Below are positions 46,647 through 55,597 of a stretch of 64,000 bases of DNA, piece by piece. Numbering within the stretch: the first letter of the stretch is position 1; each line of letters starts with the position of its first letter. Both the position numbers and the translations under genes were made by a program. The stretch spans positions 124,001 through 188,000 of the forward strand of contig CALGUG010000012.1 of NCBI GenBank assembly GCA_937902315.1, written 5' to 3'. The notes under the pieces are model-generated. The model ran no database searches and was not told where the DNA came from. It worked only from the letters and a program-made list of their open reading frames with translations. Source of the stretch: an uncultured Chloroflexales bacterium (GTDB lineage Bacteria; Chloroflexota; Chloroflexia; Chloroflexales; Chloroflexaceae).

Positions 46647-47921
46647 ATGAAAACACTTCTTGCAATTATCCGTTTTCCTCTGCCGCTTTGGCTTGTCGCA
46701 CCACTTCTCACCTTCACGCTCTTTTTTGGCCTAGCTTCTGGCTATTTGATCAAGCAGCTCCTAACCCCAGCCACCACTTGTAGCGATGTCCAGTCGCAAA
46801 CCGCCTGTCAAGAGTTCGCAAAATTCTGGCAAGTGTGGGGGCTAGCCGAAGAAAAATTTGTTGATGAGGAGGCGCTCAATACCGAAGCGATGGTCGCTGG
46901 CGCAATCAACGGCATGCTCGATAGCCTAGGCGATCAAGGCCACACCCGCTATATGACCGCCGAAGAGAACGCCCGCTGGCAAGAATCGCTCTCGGGCAGC
47001 TTCGAGGGCATCGGAGCGTATATCGGCGTGCGCGACGGCATTCCAATTATCGTCGCCCCAATCGAAGGCTCTCCTGCGGAAGCCGCTGGTATCAGAGCTG
47101 GCGATGTTATTCTCGCTGTCGACAATGAAGATGTGACCAGCTATTCGACCCAAGAAATCGTTTCGCGCGTGCGCGGCCCCAAAGGCACGACTGTCAAGCT
47201 CTCGCTGCGCCACGAAAACGAAACCAGCCCCTACGAAGTGACGATCACCCGCGCCGCCGTTAAGGTGCCAAGCGTCAGTTGGCGTATGCTGGAAGATAAT
47301 ATCGCACTGGTCAACCTCAACCAGTTCGCGGAAAATAGCGCCGCAGATCTGCGTAAGGCCCTGCAAGAAGCCAAGGACCAAGGTGCTAGCGCAATCATCT
47401 TCGATATGCGCAACAACCCCGGCGGTCTCGTCAACGAAGCCTTACAAGTCGCTAGCCAATTCCTGCCCGAAGGTACAACAGTCTTGTTGCGCGAGGATCG
47501 CAGCGGCGACCGTACCCCGATGGAAGCTCAAGGCCCGGGTGTAGCGCGCGATATCCCCTTAGTTGTGCTGGTCAACCAAAATAGCGCCAGCTCAGCCGAG
47601 ATTATCGCAGGGGCTATTCAAGATGCCGGACGCGCCAAGTTGATCGGTATGCGCACCGTCGGTACCGGAACCGTCTTGACGCCCTACAACATCGACGGCG
47701 GCGGCCAGCTCTTGTTAGGAACCGTGCAGTGGCTAACCCCCAATGGCAACTTGATCCGTAAGCAGGGCATTACGCCCGATATCGAGGTCGAACTGCCTCC
47801 CGACGGCGTTGCGCTGACCCCGTCTCAGGCGGCCGAGCTCTCGCCCGAAGAACTGCAAGAGAGCGGCGATACCCAACTGCTACGGGCTATCGAAGAGCTT
47901 AAAAGCCTGACAGGCCGCTAA
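46647..47921 (+). CDS. S41 carboxy-terminal processing protease with PDZ domain
   Basis: A 424-residue protein: membrane anchor (about 12-37), S41 N-terminal part, PDZ domain (about 115-200, EGSPAEAAGIRAGDVI), then the S41 core with NQNSASSAEI (Ser315). The catalytic lysine expected 25 residues later, in the GKG motif, is Thr340 here (VGTGTVL). Either this branch uses another general base or it is inactive. Known S41 proteases trim C termini of envelope proteins. The gene is alone, with a terminator after it and AAAGG before the ATG. Confidence 0.9.
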   Translation: MKTLLAIIRFPLPLWLVAPLLTFTLFFGLASGYLIKQLLTPATTCSDVQSQTACQEFAKFWQVWGLAEEKFVDEEALNTEAMVAGAINGMLDSLGDQGHTRYMTAEENARWQESLSGSFEGIGAYIGVRDGIPIIVAPIEGSPAEAAGIRAGDVILAVDNEDVTSYSTQEIVSRVRGPKGTTVKLSLRHENETSPYEVTITRAAVKVPSVSWRMLEDNIALVNLNQFAENSAADLRKALQEAKDQGASAIIFDMRNNPGGLVNEALQVASQFLPEGTTVLLREDRSGDRTPMEAQGPGVARDIPLVVLVNQNSASSAEIIAGAIQDAGRAKLIGMRTVGTGTVLTPYNIDGGGQLLLGTVQWLTPNGNLIRKQGITPDIEVELPPDGVALTPSQAAELSPEELQESGDTQLLRAIEELKSLTGR

Positions 47922-47947
47922 GCCTAAAGCGAAGCAGTGTTACAATG

Positions 47948-47984
47948 AAGTCACCCTACTACGATCTTGGCAGTAGGGTGACTT
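47948..47984 (+). terminator. Terminator after ctpA-like gene
   Basis: A perfect 13-bp stem (47948-47960 with 47972-47984), an 11-nt loop and a TCTCTTT tail. Confidence 0.8.
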
Positions 47985-48021
47985 TCTCTTTGTATCCACC
48001 CAAACCATAAAGGAGCTTCCT

Positions 48022-49125
48022 ATGTCCGATAAGCTCAAGCGCCTAGCAGAGCTGGCAGGTCAGCGCGGCGTCGATGCGCTGGCAGTCATGCCCGGCGCAA
48101 GCCTGCGCTACTTCACCGGTCTGCGCATGCCCGCTGGCAAGCGCCTCACCCTAGCCTTCTTCCCCAACGAAGGTAAGCCAAGTTTCGTTATTCCCGAGCT
48201 CGAAGCCAAACATGCCAAAGAGCACATCGAGATCCCGATGGAGTTCTATACCTGGCACGATAGCGAAGGCCCCTACAAGGCGCTACAGCGCTGTATCGAC
48301 GATCTCAACTTGGCCAACAAAACGGTCGCTGTCGAATATTTCGTGATGCGCGTGCTGGAACTGCGCGCCCTCGAAGAGCGCATCGCTGGCGTGAAGCTGG
48401 TCGACTCGACCGATCTGATCTCGTCGATGCGCGCCAGCAAAGATGAGAGCGAATTGGCCGCCATGCGCGAGGCTGTGCGTATGATCGAGACCGCGCTCGA
48501 ACGCACCCTGCCCTACATCAAAGTGGGCAAGACCGAGCGCGAGATCGCCGATATTTGGGAGAAAGAGATCAAGGCGACCGGCAGCGAAGGTTTTGCTTTC
48601 GGCGTTGCTGTGGCGGGCGGCCCCAACGGCGCCAACCCTCACAACACCAATAGCGACCGCCCCTTCGAAGAAGGCGACCTGATCGTATTGGATGGAGGCG
48701 CGGTCTACAAGGGCTATCTCTCCGATATCACCCGCACCTTTGCGCTGGGCACCCCCTCCGACGAGGCCGCTCGCATCTACAACTTGGTAAAAGACGCCAA
48801 CGCCGCAGGTCGGGCCGCTGCACGCCCGGGCGCAACTGGCGAAGAGGTCGATGCCGCCGCTCGCAAGGTGATCGAAGAGGGTGGTTACGGCAAATACTTC
48901 ATTCACCGCACCGGCCACGGCCTTGGTCTAGAGGTTCACGAGCCGCCCTTTATGGTGCAGGGCAACACAGAGCCGTTGGTAGTGGGCAACACTTTCACCG
49001 TCGAGCCGGGCATCTATGTTCCGGGCGTTTGTGGCGTGCGTATCGAAGACGACATGGTGATCACCGCTGACGGCGCTGAGAGCCTGACCACCTTTGAGCG
49101 CGAACTGATCAAGCTGCCCGTCTAA
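48022..49125 (+). CDS. M24 family Xaa-Pro aminopeptidase
   Basis: A 367-residue metallopeptidase of the pita-bread fold. The N-terminal creatinase domain spans about 1-130. Metal ligands of the catalytic domain are visible: Asp in LDGGAVYKGYLSDITRTF (two Asp, about 223 and 234), His in RTGHGLGLEVHE (about 300), Glu in TVEPGIY and Glu in RIEDD. It cleaves N-terminal residues before proline in peptides. Cytoplasmic. AAAGGAG precedes the ATG. A strong terminator follows. Confidence 0.93.
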   Translation: MSDKLKRLAELAGQRGVDALAVMPGASLRYFTGLRMPAGKRLTLAFFPNEGKPSFVIPELEAKHAKEHIEIPMEFYTWHDSEGPYKALQRCIDDLNLANKTVAVEYFVMRVLELRALEERIAGVKLVDSTDLISSMRASKDESELAAMREAVRMIETALERTLPYIKVGKTEREIADIWEKEIKATGSEGFAFGVAVAGGPNGANPHNTNSDRPFEEGDLIVLDGGAVYKGYLSDITRTFALGTPSDEAARIYNLVKDANAAGRAAARPGATGEEVDAAARKVIEEGGYGKYFIHRTGHGLGLEVHEPPFMVQGNTEPLVVGNTFTVEPGIYVPGVCGVRIEDDMVITADGAESLTTFERELIKLPV

Positions 49126-49156
49126 AGCAACCGCTTTCAGAACTTAAGAGTGAAAA

Positions 49157-49190
49157 AAGGCTATTCCGCTTCATATCGCGGAATAGCCTT
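49157..49190 (+). terminator. Terminator after M24 peptidase gene
   Basis: A perfect 13-bp stem (49157-49169 with 49178-49190) with an 8-nt loop and a TTTT tail; A-run on the left would serve the minus strand also. Confidence 0.88.
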
Positions 49191-49207
49191 TTCACTTCGT
49201 TTTAAAC

Positions 49208-49370
49208 TACATTTGATTGATTACTTGTTATTTGGCCTTCGGCAGAGTGGAACGTGACCATTTTTGTTGTGCGAGATTTCGGGCGTTACCGCGCGAAATC
49301 TCGCACAACCCTTTCTCCGGTTTTCATTTTCCTACGTTGAGAGAATATACGTCTTTCAACGGATTTGGCA
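49208..49370 (+). mobile_element. Eroded MITE with hairpin
   Basis: The right TIR is CGGATTTGGCA; the left end is degraded (TACATTTGATTGATT). The hairpin at 49266-49309 has a 20-bp stem with a single mismatch and a 4-nt loop. Confidence 0.65.
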
Positions 49371-49404
49371 TCACACGCTACGTAGGCCATAGCCATACGT
49401 AGCG

Positions 49405-49525
49405 TTTGGTTTTGCAGGTGGTCTCTCGCCACACAGAAAGCCCCCTCTTTTGATGGTTAGGATGTTGGTAGCCGTAGGCGGACGCGCTAAGGAGCGCATG
49501 GAAGCGAGAGACCTCGTCGCCACAT
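49405..49525 (+). repeat. Core repeat copy 13
   Basis: Core at 49469-49486, with GGTGGTCTCTCGCCACACAG on the left and the GAGACCTCGTCGCCA arm on the right. It abuts the 3' end of lepB. Confidence 0.85.
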
Positions 49526-49526
49526 C

Positions 49527-50285
49527 TTAAAAATAGAAGGTGATCTGGTCGAAAGGCCAATAGCGCAAAATCACACGCCCCACAATTTTGTCGCCCGGGA
49601 TCGGCCCAAACGAGCGCGAGTCGAGGCTGACCAAGCGGTTATCGCCCATCATAAAGTACTCGTTTGGCCCGAGCACGATCGTGCCGCAGTATTGATGGCA
49701 ATCGGTGCGCTGGCCGTTGATATAGGGCTCGTCGAGCTGCTCGCCATTGAGGAAGACCAAACCATCGCGCAATTCGATCGTATCGCCCGGCAGGCCGACC
49801 AGACGCTTGATCAAGGCTTCTTCGGGGTTGGTCAAGGAATGAAAGACCACAAACTCATTGCGTTTTAGCGCAAAGGGGCCACTTGGGGCAGAGCCATCGG
49901 AGGCTTGAGCGGTGCCCACCAACCAACTCGGCCACAAAGAGCTTAACTTGCTCACCACAACCCGCTGCCCCGAGCGAAAAGTCGGGTCCATACTGTGCTG
50001 CTCGATCTGGAAGCCGCCCATCAGGGTCGAAAAGATCAAAAACAGAATCACAATCTCTGCCATCAGCTTGAGCAGATTCACAGTCTCAATATAGATTTTG
50101 CTGCGATAAAAAGGTAGTTTCTCGGGCTGCTGTGCGGCTGGTTGTTCAAGGGCCTGCTCCTGCGCTTGCTCAGCAGTCGCTTCTGCTGGCTGGCCCACAG
50201 CAGGCTCAAACACAAGCTCGTCTCCAGCATAGCGCGTTTGATCAGCTTGTTGATCAAAAGACGGCTCAGAATATTCTTCTCTCAC
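49527..50285 (-). CDS. lepB: Signal peptidase I
   Basis: A 252-residue type I signal peptidase. A Gln/Glu/Ala-rich cytoplasmic stretch of about 60 residues precedes one membrane helix (about 70-92). The catalytic site has HSMDPTF (Ser98) and EALIKRLVGLPGD (Lys160), and box E is GDNRLVSLDSRSFGPI. It removes signal peptides on the outer face of the membrane. The start is GTG at 50285 with AGGTGA upstream. It is divergent from the HhH gene, and no sec gene is nearby. Confidence 0.95.
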   Translation of the reverse strand: MREEYSEPSFDQQADQTRYAGDELVFEPAVGQPAEATAEQAQEQALEQPAAQQPEKLPFYRSKIYIETVNLLKLMAEIVILFLIFSTLMGGFQIEQHSMDPTFRSGQRVVVSKLSSLWPSWLVGTAQASDGSAPSGPFALKRNEFVVFHSLTNPEEALIKRLVGLPGDTIELRDGLVFLNGEQLDEPYINGQRTDCHQYCGTIVLGPNEYFMMGDNRLVSLDSRSFGPIPGDKIVGRVILRYWPFDQITFYF

Positions 50286-50433
50286 TCTTCACCTATCATC
50301 ACCAAACCGCATGCGGCAGGTGTAACACAAATCTGTTTGCTCCCTATCAGCTAACTCTGTTCAGTATACCACGCTCAATTGATGCTCAAATGAAAAGCTC
50401 CTGAAAGAAAAAGACTTTACAACTGAAGACTCG

Positions 50434-50462
50434 TTGACTCCGCCATTTCGGCATGGTATAAT
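50434..50462 (+). promoter_or_regulatory. Near-consensus sigma-70 promoter for HhH/helicase genes
   Basis: TTGACT and TATAAT with a 17-base spacer, the best promoter match in the window. The inferred start lies about 77 bases before the ATG of the HhH protein. Confidence 0.75.
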
Positions 50463-50545
50463 ATAGAACAAGAGTTCTATTAACAAGTGAATTTTCCCGA
50501 TTAGAATGCGCAGCTTACGAGTATGTACACAGGAGATAAAGAGTA

Positions 50546-51025
50546 ATGGAAAATCGAGAAATTGCTGCCATTTTGTTTAACATATCCGAGCTGCTGAAGC
50601 GCGATCAGGCCAATGTCTATCGCGTTCGGGCCTACCGCCGAGCCGCCCGCAATCTGCTGCGCGCCCGTCACTCGGTGGCTATGCAAGCCCGCCAAGGCAA
50701 GCCGCTCGGCATCCCTCAACTGGGCAAAAGCCTGACCGAAAAGATCTCGACCCTCGCCACCACAGGCCGTCTACCTTTCTACGAAGAACTATGCGCCCAG
50801 CAAACGCCCGTCCAAGAGGCGATTCTGCTCTTGCCGGGTTTCGGCCCCAAACTGGCCGAACGCATCGAGCGCGACCTCAACGCCCACACCCCAGACGCCC
50901 TGCTGCGGGCCGCCGCCAACGGCAGCCTGCGCAAAGTGTGGGGCATTGGGCCGCGTCGGGCCGCCCGCATCGTGCAAGGTTTGCGCCAAAGCAACGAACA
51001 GGTCTACCAACAACGCCTCTTCTAA
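50546..51025 (+). CDS. Helix-hairpin-helix DNA-binding protein, PolX N-terminus-like
   Basis: A 159-residue protein like the first 160 residues of family X DNA polymerases. It has an 8-kDa-like helical domain with the pattern REIAAILFNISELLKRD and VYRVRAYRRAARNL (about 3-35), then HhH motifs LLPGFGPKLAERI (about 93-105) and VWGIGPRRAARIV (about 130-142). No polymerase palm or PHP domain follows, so it is a stand-alone DNA-binding module. It shares a strand and, by an 84-base gap, probably a transcript with the helicase. A strong promoter lies upstream. Confidence 0.85.
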   Translation: MENREIAAILFNISELLKRDQANVYRVRAYRRAARNLLRARHSVAMQARQGKPLGIPQLGKSLTEKISTLATTGRLPFYEELCAQQTPVQEAILLLPGFGPKLAERIERDLNAHTPDALLRAAANGSLRKVWGIGPRRAARIVQGLRQSNEQVYQQRLF

Positions 51026-51108
51026 AAGCCGTCTGTTCAGCAAGCAGCTACCGCATAGGGATCGGCCACAAGTCGATCCCACTTCAATACTAGGAATAAA
51101 GCGAATCT

Positions 51109-52407
51109 ATGAGCACCGATCAACGCACGATCGAGGAGCTTTTGGCCGAGCTGGAAGAACAAGACCTGCTCGACGCCGCGCTCGACCTCGATCAAGAACT
51201 GCCTCCCGAGGCCGATTACGATCTCGAAGCCCTCGCTGGCGGCTATCGCAGCAAACTCAGCCTGACGCCGCGGCCCTACCAAGAAGAAGCCCTGAGCGCT
51301 TGGAGCGCCAACAATCAGCGCGGCGTGGTTGTGCTGCCAACTGGCGCAGGCAAAACCGTGCTGGCGCTCTTGGCGATCAACCAGCTCAAGCTGCGCACCC
51401 TGATCGTCGTGCCCACGATCGAGCTGCTCTACCAATGGCGCAACGCCGTGATCGAGAAGCTCGGCGTGAGCGAGCGCCATGTGGGCGTGGTGGGCGATGG
51501 CAAACGCGAACTGCGCCCGATCACGATCATCACCTATGCCAGCGCCGCCATGCCCAACTCCAATATCGCCGATACCGGCCTGCTGATCTGCGACGAAGCC
51601 CACCACCTGCCAGCGCCCGCCTATAGCACGATCGCCGAACGGAGTGGCGCGCCCTTCCGGCTCGGCATCACCGCTACGCCCGACCGAGGCGATGGGGCCG
51701 ACCGCGCCCTCGATAGGCTGCTCGGCCCGGTCGTCTACCAGCGCACGCCCGAAGAGCTTTCGCAAGAGGGCCATCTGGCTAAGTTTAAGCAAAAGCGGGT
51801 CTATGTCTCGCTCAACGATGAAGAGGCGCTGCGCTACAACAGCTTGATGACCGAATGGAAGTGGTTTTTGGCCCGCAATCGCGGCGCGCTGATGCGGGGT
51901 GGCGACTTTTTCGCCGAGCTGATCAAACGCAGCGGCAACGATCCGACTGCCCGCGCGGCTCTGCGCGCCCACCACCAAGCGCGTATGATCGCGCTCAACG
52001 CCGAGGCCAAGCTCGACGAGGTGGCACGACTGCTGGCCCAACATCGCGACGACAAAGTGATCGTCTTTTCGGAATACAACCTTTTGGTCGATAAGCTCAG
52101 CCAAGCCTTTGCCCTGCCCGCCCTGACCTATAAAACCGCTCCCGAAGAGCGCAAAGCGATTTTGGCCGCCTTCCGCAGCGGGCGCTATAGCAAACTGGTG
52201 GCGGGCCGTGTGCTTAACGAGGGCGTCGATGTGCCCGATGCCAGTGTTGCCATTGTGGTGAGCGGCAATAGCACACCGCGCGAGCATATCCAGCGTCTGG
52301 GCCGCGTAATTCGCCCCAAAGCCCAAGAAGCCGTGCTCTACGAGATCATCACCCGCTACACCGGCGAAGTGGCCGCCTCGCGCAGCCGCCGCCGAAAAAC
52401 TGGCTAA
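51109..52407 (+). CDS. XPB-like superfamily 2 DNA helicase
   Basis: A 432-residue SF2 helicase. Motif I is LPTGAGKT (about 76-83), motif II is CDEAHH (161-166), motif III region has GITATPDRGDG, and motif VI is QRLGRVIRPK (about 392-401). Size and motif spacing match the short XPB/RAD25-like helicases of archaea and some bacteria, which act in DNA repair and, in archaea, with the nuclease Bax1. The first 45 residues are acidic and extra. It follows the HhH gene and probably works with it. Confidence 0.9.
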   Translation: MSTDQRTIEELLAELEEQDLLDAALDLDQELPPEADYDLEALAGGYRSKLSLTPRPYQEEALSAWSANNQRGVVVLPTGAGKTVLALLAINQLKLRTLIVVPTIELLYQWRNAVIEKLGVSERHVGVVGDGKRELRPITIITYASAAMPNSNIADTGLLICDEAHHLPAPAYSTIAERSGAPFRLGITATPDRGDGADRALDRLLGPVVYQRTPEELSQEGHLAKFKQKRVYVSLNDEEALRYNSLMTEWKWFLARNRGALMRGGDFFAELIKRSGNDPTARAALRAHHQARMIALNAEAKLDEVARLLAQHRDDKVIVFSEYNLLVDKLSQAFALPALTYKTAPEERKAILAAFRSGRYSKLVAGRVLNEGVDVPDASVAIVVSGNSTPREHIQRLGRVIRPKAQEAVLYEIITRYTGEVAASRSRRRKTG

Positions 52408-52414
52408 GCAAACG

Positions 52415-52450
52415 AAAGAGCTAGTTCGTTCAGCAACGAGCTAGCTCTTT
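52415..52450 (+). terminator. Terminator after helicase gene
   Basis: A 16-bp stem with one G-T pair and a 4-nt loop, eight bases after the stop, followed by TTTT-like sequence. Confidence 0.82.
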
Positions 52451-52479
52451 TAACAGCTCTGCACCCTCTTTTTAACACG

Positions 52480-52565
52480 TTGGCGGCATGGTCTCTACCC
52501 CAAAGAAGTCTCTTGGCGCGTCCGCCTACGGCTATCAACATCCCGCCCGCCACCGCACAGCGCTA
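52480..52565 (-). repeat. Core repeat copy 14
   Basis: Core at 52517-52534, in the convergent gap between the helicase and the S51 peptidase gene. Confidence 0.85.
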
Positions 52566-52650
52566 CCGCGAGCTTCGCTCGCCCAAAACCAGCGTCACCA
52601 AGGCTCTTCGTATCATTCTGACGCAAAGAAAATCAAAGAGTTGTGCCAGC

Positions 52651-53322
52651 TTAGGCAAACTGCTTCCAATGGCCTTCAGAGATCACTTCAAGGACTCCAT
52701 CGACCACTTTGATAGCCGTTTCGTCGTCGATCGCATAGGCCGGAGCATTGAGAGCCGCCGCCCAGCGCTCGGCATCGACCATGGTGTTCTCGGGCAACAT
52801 GGGGTGGTCGAGATGAGGAAAGATCGAGAAGTCGACAAGGCCCAAGGTTGTATCATCGCCACCGCTTGGCGGCTTCCAGCCCACAAAATCCTCGCCAATC
52901 CGAGGAGTCATCACCATACTGCCAGCGCTTAAGCCCACCCACACCTGCTCATTGAGCGAGGGCAAGAGATCGGCTAGACCCGACTGGCGCATCCAATAGC
53001 AGAGGTAGAGCGGATCGCCGCCATTCACCAGCAAGACATCCGCCTCGTGTACCCACGAAACCCAGCGCTCTTTGTCAATGCTAGGCAGAGCTGTAAGCTC
53101 CAAGATGCCCAAAGACTTCCAGCCTAGCTCGCACATCGGGCATTCTGGCTCCTGTCCGCTGATAAAGCGCCAAGCACCCTCGGGGCTAACTTGAGAGTGG
53201 CCATAGCTCGCAGTGGGAATACAAAGCGCCTTTGATTCAGTGATGGGCTTGCCTAGCATTTCAATCAGCGCATTGTGGATACTGGCATTTTTGATTCCAG
53301 CCGAGCTAAGCAGCAATTTCAT
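52651..53322 (-). CDS. Peptidase E-like protein (S51, class I glutamine amidotransferase fold)
   Basis: A 223-residue protein. The nucleophile elbow is GLSAGSMV (Ser132), as in aspartyl dipeptidase PepE and cyanophycinase; a VNGGDPLYL stretch (about 99-107) and a FPHLDHP stretch (about 168-174) match the rest of the family pattern. It probably hydrolyses Asp-X or related dipeptides; the exact substrate is unclear. GGAGAGAGG precedes the ATG. It is divergent from the mrr gene. Confidence 0.87.
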   Translation of the reverse strand: MKLLLSSAGIKNASIHNALIEMLGKPITESKALCIPTASYGHSQVSPEGAWRFISGQEPECPMCELGWKSLGILELTALPSIDKERWVSWVHEADVLLVNGGDPLYLCYWMRQSGLADLLPSLNEQVWVGLSAGSMVMTPRIGEDFVGWKPPSGGDDTTLGLVDFSIFPHLDHPMLPENTMVDAERWAAALNAPAYAIDDETAIKVVDGVLEVISEGHWKQFA

Positions 53323-53491
53323 CTGCCTCTCTCCTTTCTAAAGAATCCACTTAGATCGCCACAAAAGAACATACGTTCGATTATATCCCATCAAGCCTTA
53401 ATCTGCTAGAGGTCAATTGCCAATAAGGAGGAAGCTATGATTGCGTTTTTTATTTACACAACAAAATCAATAAGTTTTTAGAATGCTAAAC

Positions 53492-53520
53492 TTGTTGATT
53501 ACAATTCAAACGCTTATAAT
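53492..53520 (+). promoter_or_regulatory. Sigma-70-type promoter for mrr
   Basis: TTGTTG and TATAAT with a 17-base spacer, about 70 bases before the mrr start. Confidence 0.6.
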
Positions 53521-53591
53521 ACTCAACGAACAAACCTTATTACAGCGATATTCTGCTCCAATACTCCTTTCCTGCAATATAGAGAACCCCT

Positions 53592-54497
53592 ATGTCGAAA
53601 AAAACCTCTATACCGCCTTACGATGAATTTATGAACCCTCTGATCCAAGCATTAAAAGCCCTTGGTGGATCGGGCACAATCGAGGAAATCGATGCAAAAG
53701 TCATTGAAATCGTCGATCTTTCGGATGATTTGCTGGAGGTCATCCATGATCCAAAACGGGGCAGCACAACAGAGGTAGAATATCGCATCGCTTGGGCACG
53801 CACTTATCTCAAGAAATATGGTGTGCTCGATAACTCTAGTCGCGGGATCTGGTCGTTGACCGCTAAAGGTCGCGAAATCGATTCAGTTAATCCTCAGGCA
53901 GTCAAACGTTTTATACGTCTCGAACAGCAGAAAAAACCTTCACCTTCCGAAGAGCAAGAATACCCTGCCCAAGCCATCGAGATAGATACGAGCAGTTCCT
54001 CTCCTATGGAGTCTGATCTAGAGATAGCTTCTTCTTGGAATGAGCAAGTAATGGAGCTTCTCTTGGATATGGATCCTGCAGCTTTTGAACGGCTGATTCA
54101 ACGCCTATTACGCGAATCCGGTTTTATCCAAGTTGAAGTCACGGGTAGAAGCGGAGACGGTGGCATCGATGGCAAAGGGATTATGCGCTTAGCTGGCCTA
54201 TTAAGCTTCCACGTGGTATTTCAGTGTAAGCGCTATAGAGGTTCGGTAGGCTCAGCTCAAGTACGCGACTTCCGCGGTGCAATGGTAGGACGAGCCGATA
54301 AAGGGCTGCTCATCACAACCGGAAACTTCACCAAAGATGCTATTCGAGAAGCGACTCGCGATGGCGCGCCCCCTATCGATCTAGTTGATGGTGATCAGCT
54401 TGTCGAAAAACTTCGCGAGCTATCGTTGGGGATTCACACTAAGCGCATAGAAGTAGAGAAAATAGTCGTGGATCCTGCTTGGTTTAAGAGCATTTAA
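53592..54497 (+). CDS. mrr: Mrr-type restriction endonuclease (type IV)
   Basis: A 301-residue protein. The N-terminal Mrr_N winged-helix domain (about 8-100) has the ending GIWSLTAKGREI. The C-terminal Mrr_cat domain (about 155-285) shows ERLIQRLLRESGF, then GDGGIDGKG (Asp193), FQCKRY (Gln211, Lys213) and RDFRGAMVGRADKGLLITTG. These are the PD-(D/E)xK nuclease residues in QxK form. Mrr cuts methylated foreign DNA. No modification enzyme is adjacent, consistent with type IV. The AT-rich upstream region differs from its neighbours. Confidence 0.94.
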   Translation: MSKKTSIPPYDEFMNPLIQALKALGGSGTIEEIDAKVIEIVDLSDDLLEVIHDPKRGSTTEVEYRIAWARTYLKKYGVLDNSSRGIWSLTAKGREIDSVNPQAVKRFIRLEQQKKPSPSEEQEYPAQAIEIDTSSSSPMESDLEIASSWNEQVMELLLDMDPAAFERLIQRLLRESGFIQVEVTGRSGDGGIDGKGIMRLAGLLSFHVVFQCKRYRGSVGSAQVRDFRGAMVGRADKGLLITTGNFTKDAIREATRDGAPPIDLVDGDQLVEKLRELSLGIHTKRIEVEKIVVDPAWFKSI

Positions 54498-54519
54498 TTC
54501 GATCAAATCCAAGCCAACA

Positions 54520-54561
54520 AAAAGGCCATTAGGATAGGTTTCGCCTTCCTAATGGCCTTTT
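54520..54561. terminator. Bidirectional terminator between mrr and ABC permease
   Basis: A perfect 15-bp stem (54520-54534 with 54547-54561) with a 12-nt loop, flanked by A- and T-runs. Confidence 0.88.
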
Positions 54562-54577
54562 ACACAAGCACTTTAGA

Positions 54578-55501
54578 TTACGAAGACTTGGCTGCTTCAA
54601 GTTTATCTGCGCGTTTTGGACCATGCGGCTCTTGCACAGGTTGCAGACGATTGACGCTTAGCAGTAACAACACAACTGTCATTAGCAAAGCGAAAAGCAC
54701 ATAGACAACCCAAGGAGAGGGCGCGTAATAGGTTACGCCATTGAGCTCTTGACTAAAGTAGAAGGGGTTACTACCTTCGCGAATCAAGGCGTCGCTAAAG
54801 CCGAGAGCGATAAAGGGATGGGTCGACATGATGCCGCCGTAAATATAAAGTACGACTGGCTGATCGAAGTTAAACATATTGCTGGCGAAACCGAAAATGC
54901 CAAAAATCAGGATCAAAAAGGGCAGGCCGAGCAGCTGTATCAAAATCGTCACCTGCGAGAGCACGGTGGCGCTCAAGGTGCCCGACATAACCGTCGACCA
55001 GAAAAGCCCTACAGCCGCATAGAGCACAGCGGTTACAAACAGACCCACGACGCCCAAAACAAGCTCGATACCGCTGACGCCGCCAAACAGAAAAGACAAG
55101 CTCGCCAAGGGGATCATCGATAAAACTAAGAGCAGCGCAAAGGCAAGCGCCGAAACCAGCTTACCGATCACAATCTGCCATGGTGTGAGCAGCGAGCTGA
55201 TCAGCAGATCGTAGCTTTGGCGCTCTTTCTCGCCGACGATGCTGCCAGCCGTAAGCGACGGGGTGATCACACAAACCTGTACAAGCGCGGCGATACAGAC
55301 CGTAAAAAAGATCGACTGACCGATATCGCGCCCTCTACGAAGGTCAACACCTTCATTAAAGCCTGTCACGGCTAGATAGATCAGCAAGGTGATCGCGGCA
55401 GTAAAGACGAGATAGACGGATAAGATGATAAAAGGGCGCATGGTGCGCATCCTGCCGCGCAGCTCTTTCAACATGACAGGATTCATGAATAGTCGGCGCA
55501 T
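54578..55501 (-). CDS. ABC-2 type transporter permease
   Basis: A 307-residue membrane protein with six helices (about 25-50, 68-90, 105-135, 145-170, 185-205, 262-285). The pattern NPVMLKELRGRMR followed by EKERQSYDLLISSLLTPWQIVIGK is typical of ABC-2 permeases such as those of gliding or Na+ export type. The partner ATPase is not encoded on either side, which is unusual, so it must be elsewhere. GAGGAG precedes the ATG. It may belong to an export system of unknown substrate. Confidence 0.88.
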   Translation of the reverse strand: MRRLFMNPVMLKELRGRMRTMRPFIILSVYLVFTAAITLLIYLAVTGFNEGVDLRRGRDIGQSIFFTVCIAALVQVCVITPSLTAGSIVGEKERQSYDLLISSLLTPWQIVIGKLVSALAFALLLVLSMIPLASLSFLFGGVSGIELVLGVVGLFVTAVLYAAVGLFWSTVMSGTLSATVLSQVTILIQLLGLPFLILIFGIFGFASNMFNFDQPVVLYIYGGIMSTHPFIALGFSDALIREGSNPFYFSQELNGVTYYAPSPWVVYVLFALLMTVVLLLLSVNRLQPVQEPHGPKRADKLEAAKSS

Positions 55502-55597
55502 GGATCTCCTCGTGTTCTCAGGCTATCTCTCTCGATAGAGTATACCATGAAGCCCTTTGAAGAGACTAGTCTCGAAGCAGCGCGCAGATTACATACT

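Noticed and set aside
51037..52326. 429-codon frame antisense to the helicase
   Set aside because: The helicase motifs on the + strand are complete; the antisense product has no recognisable fold.
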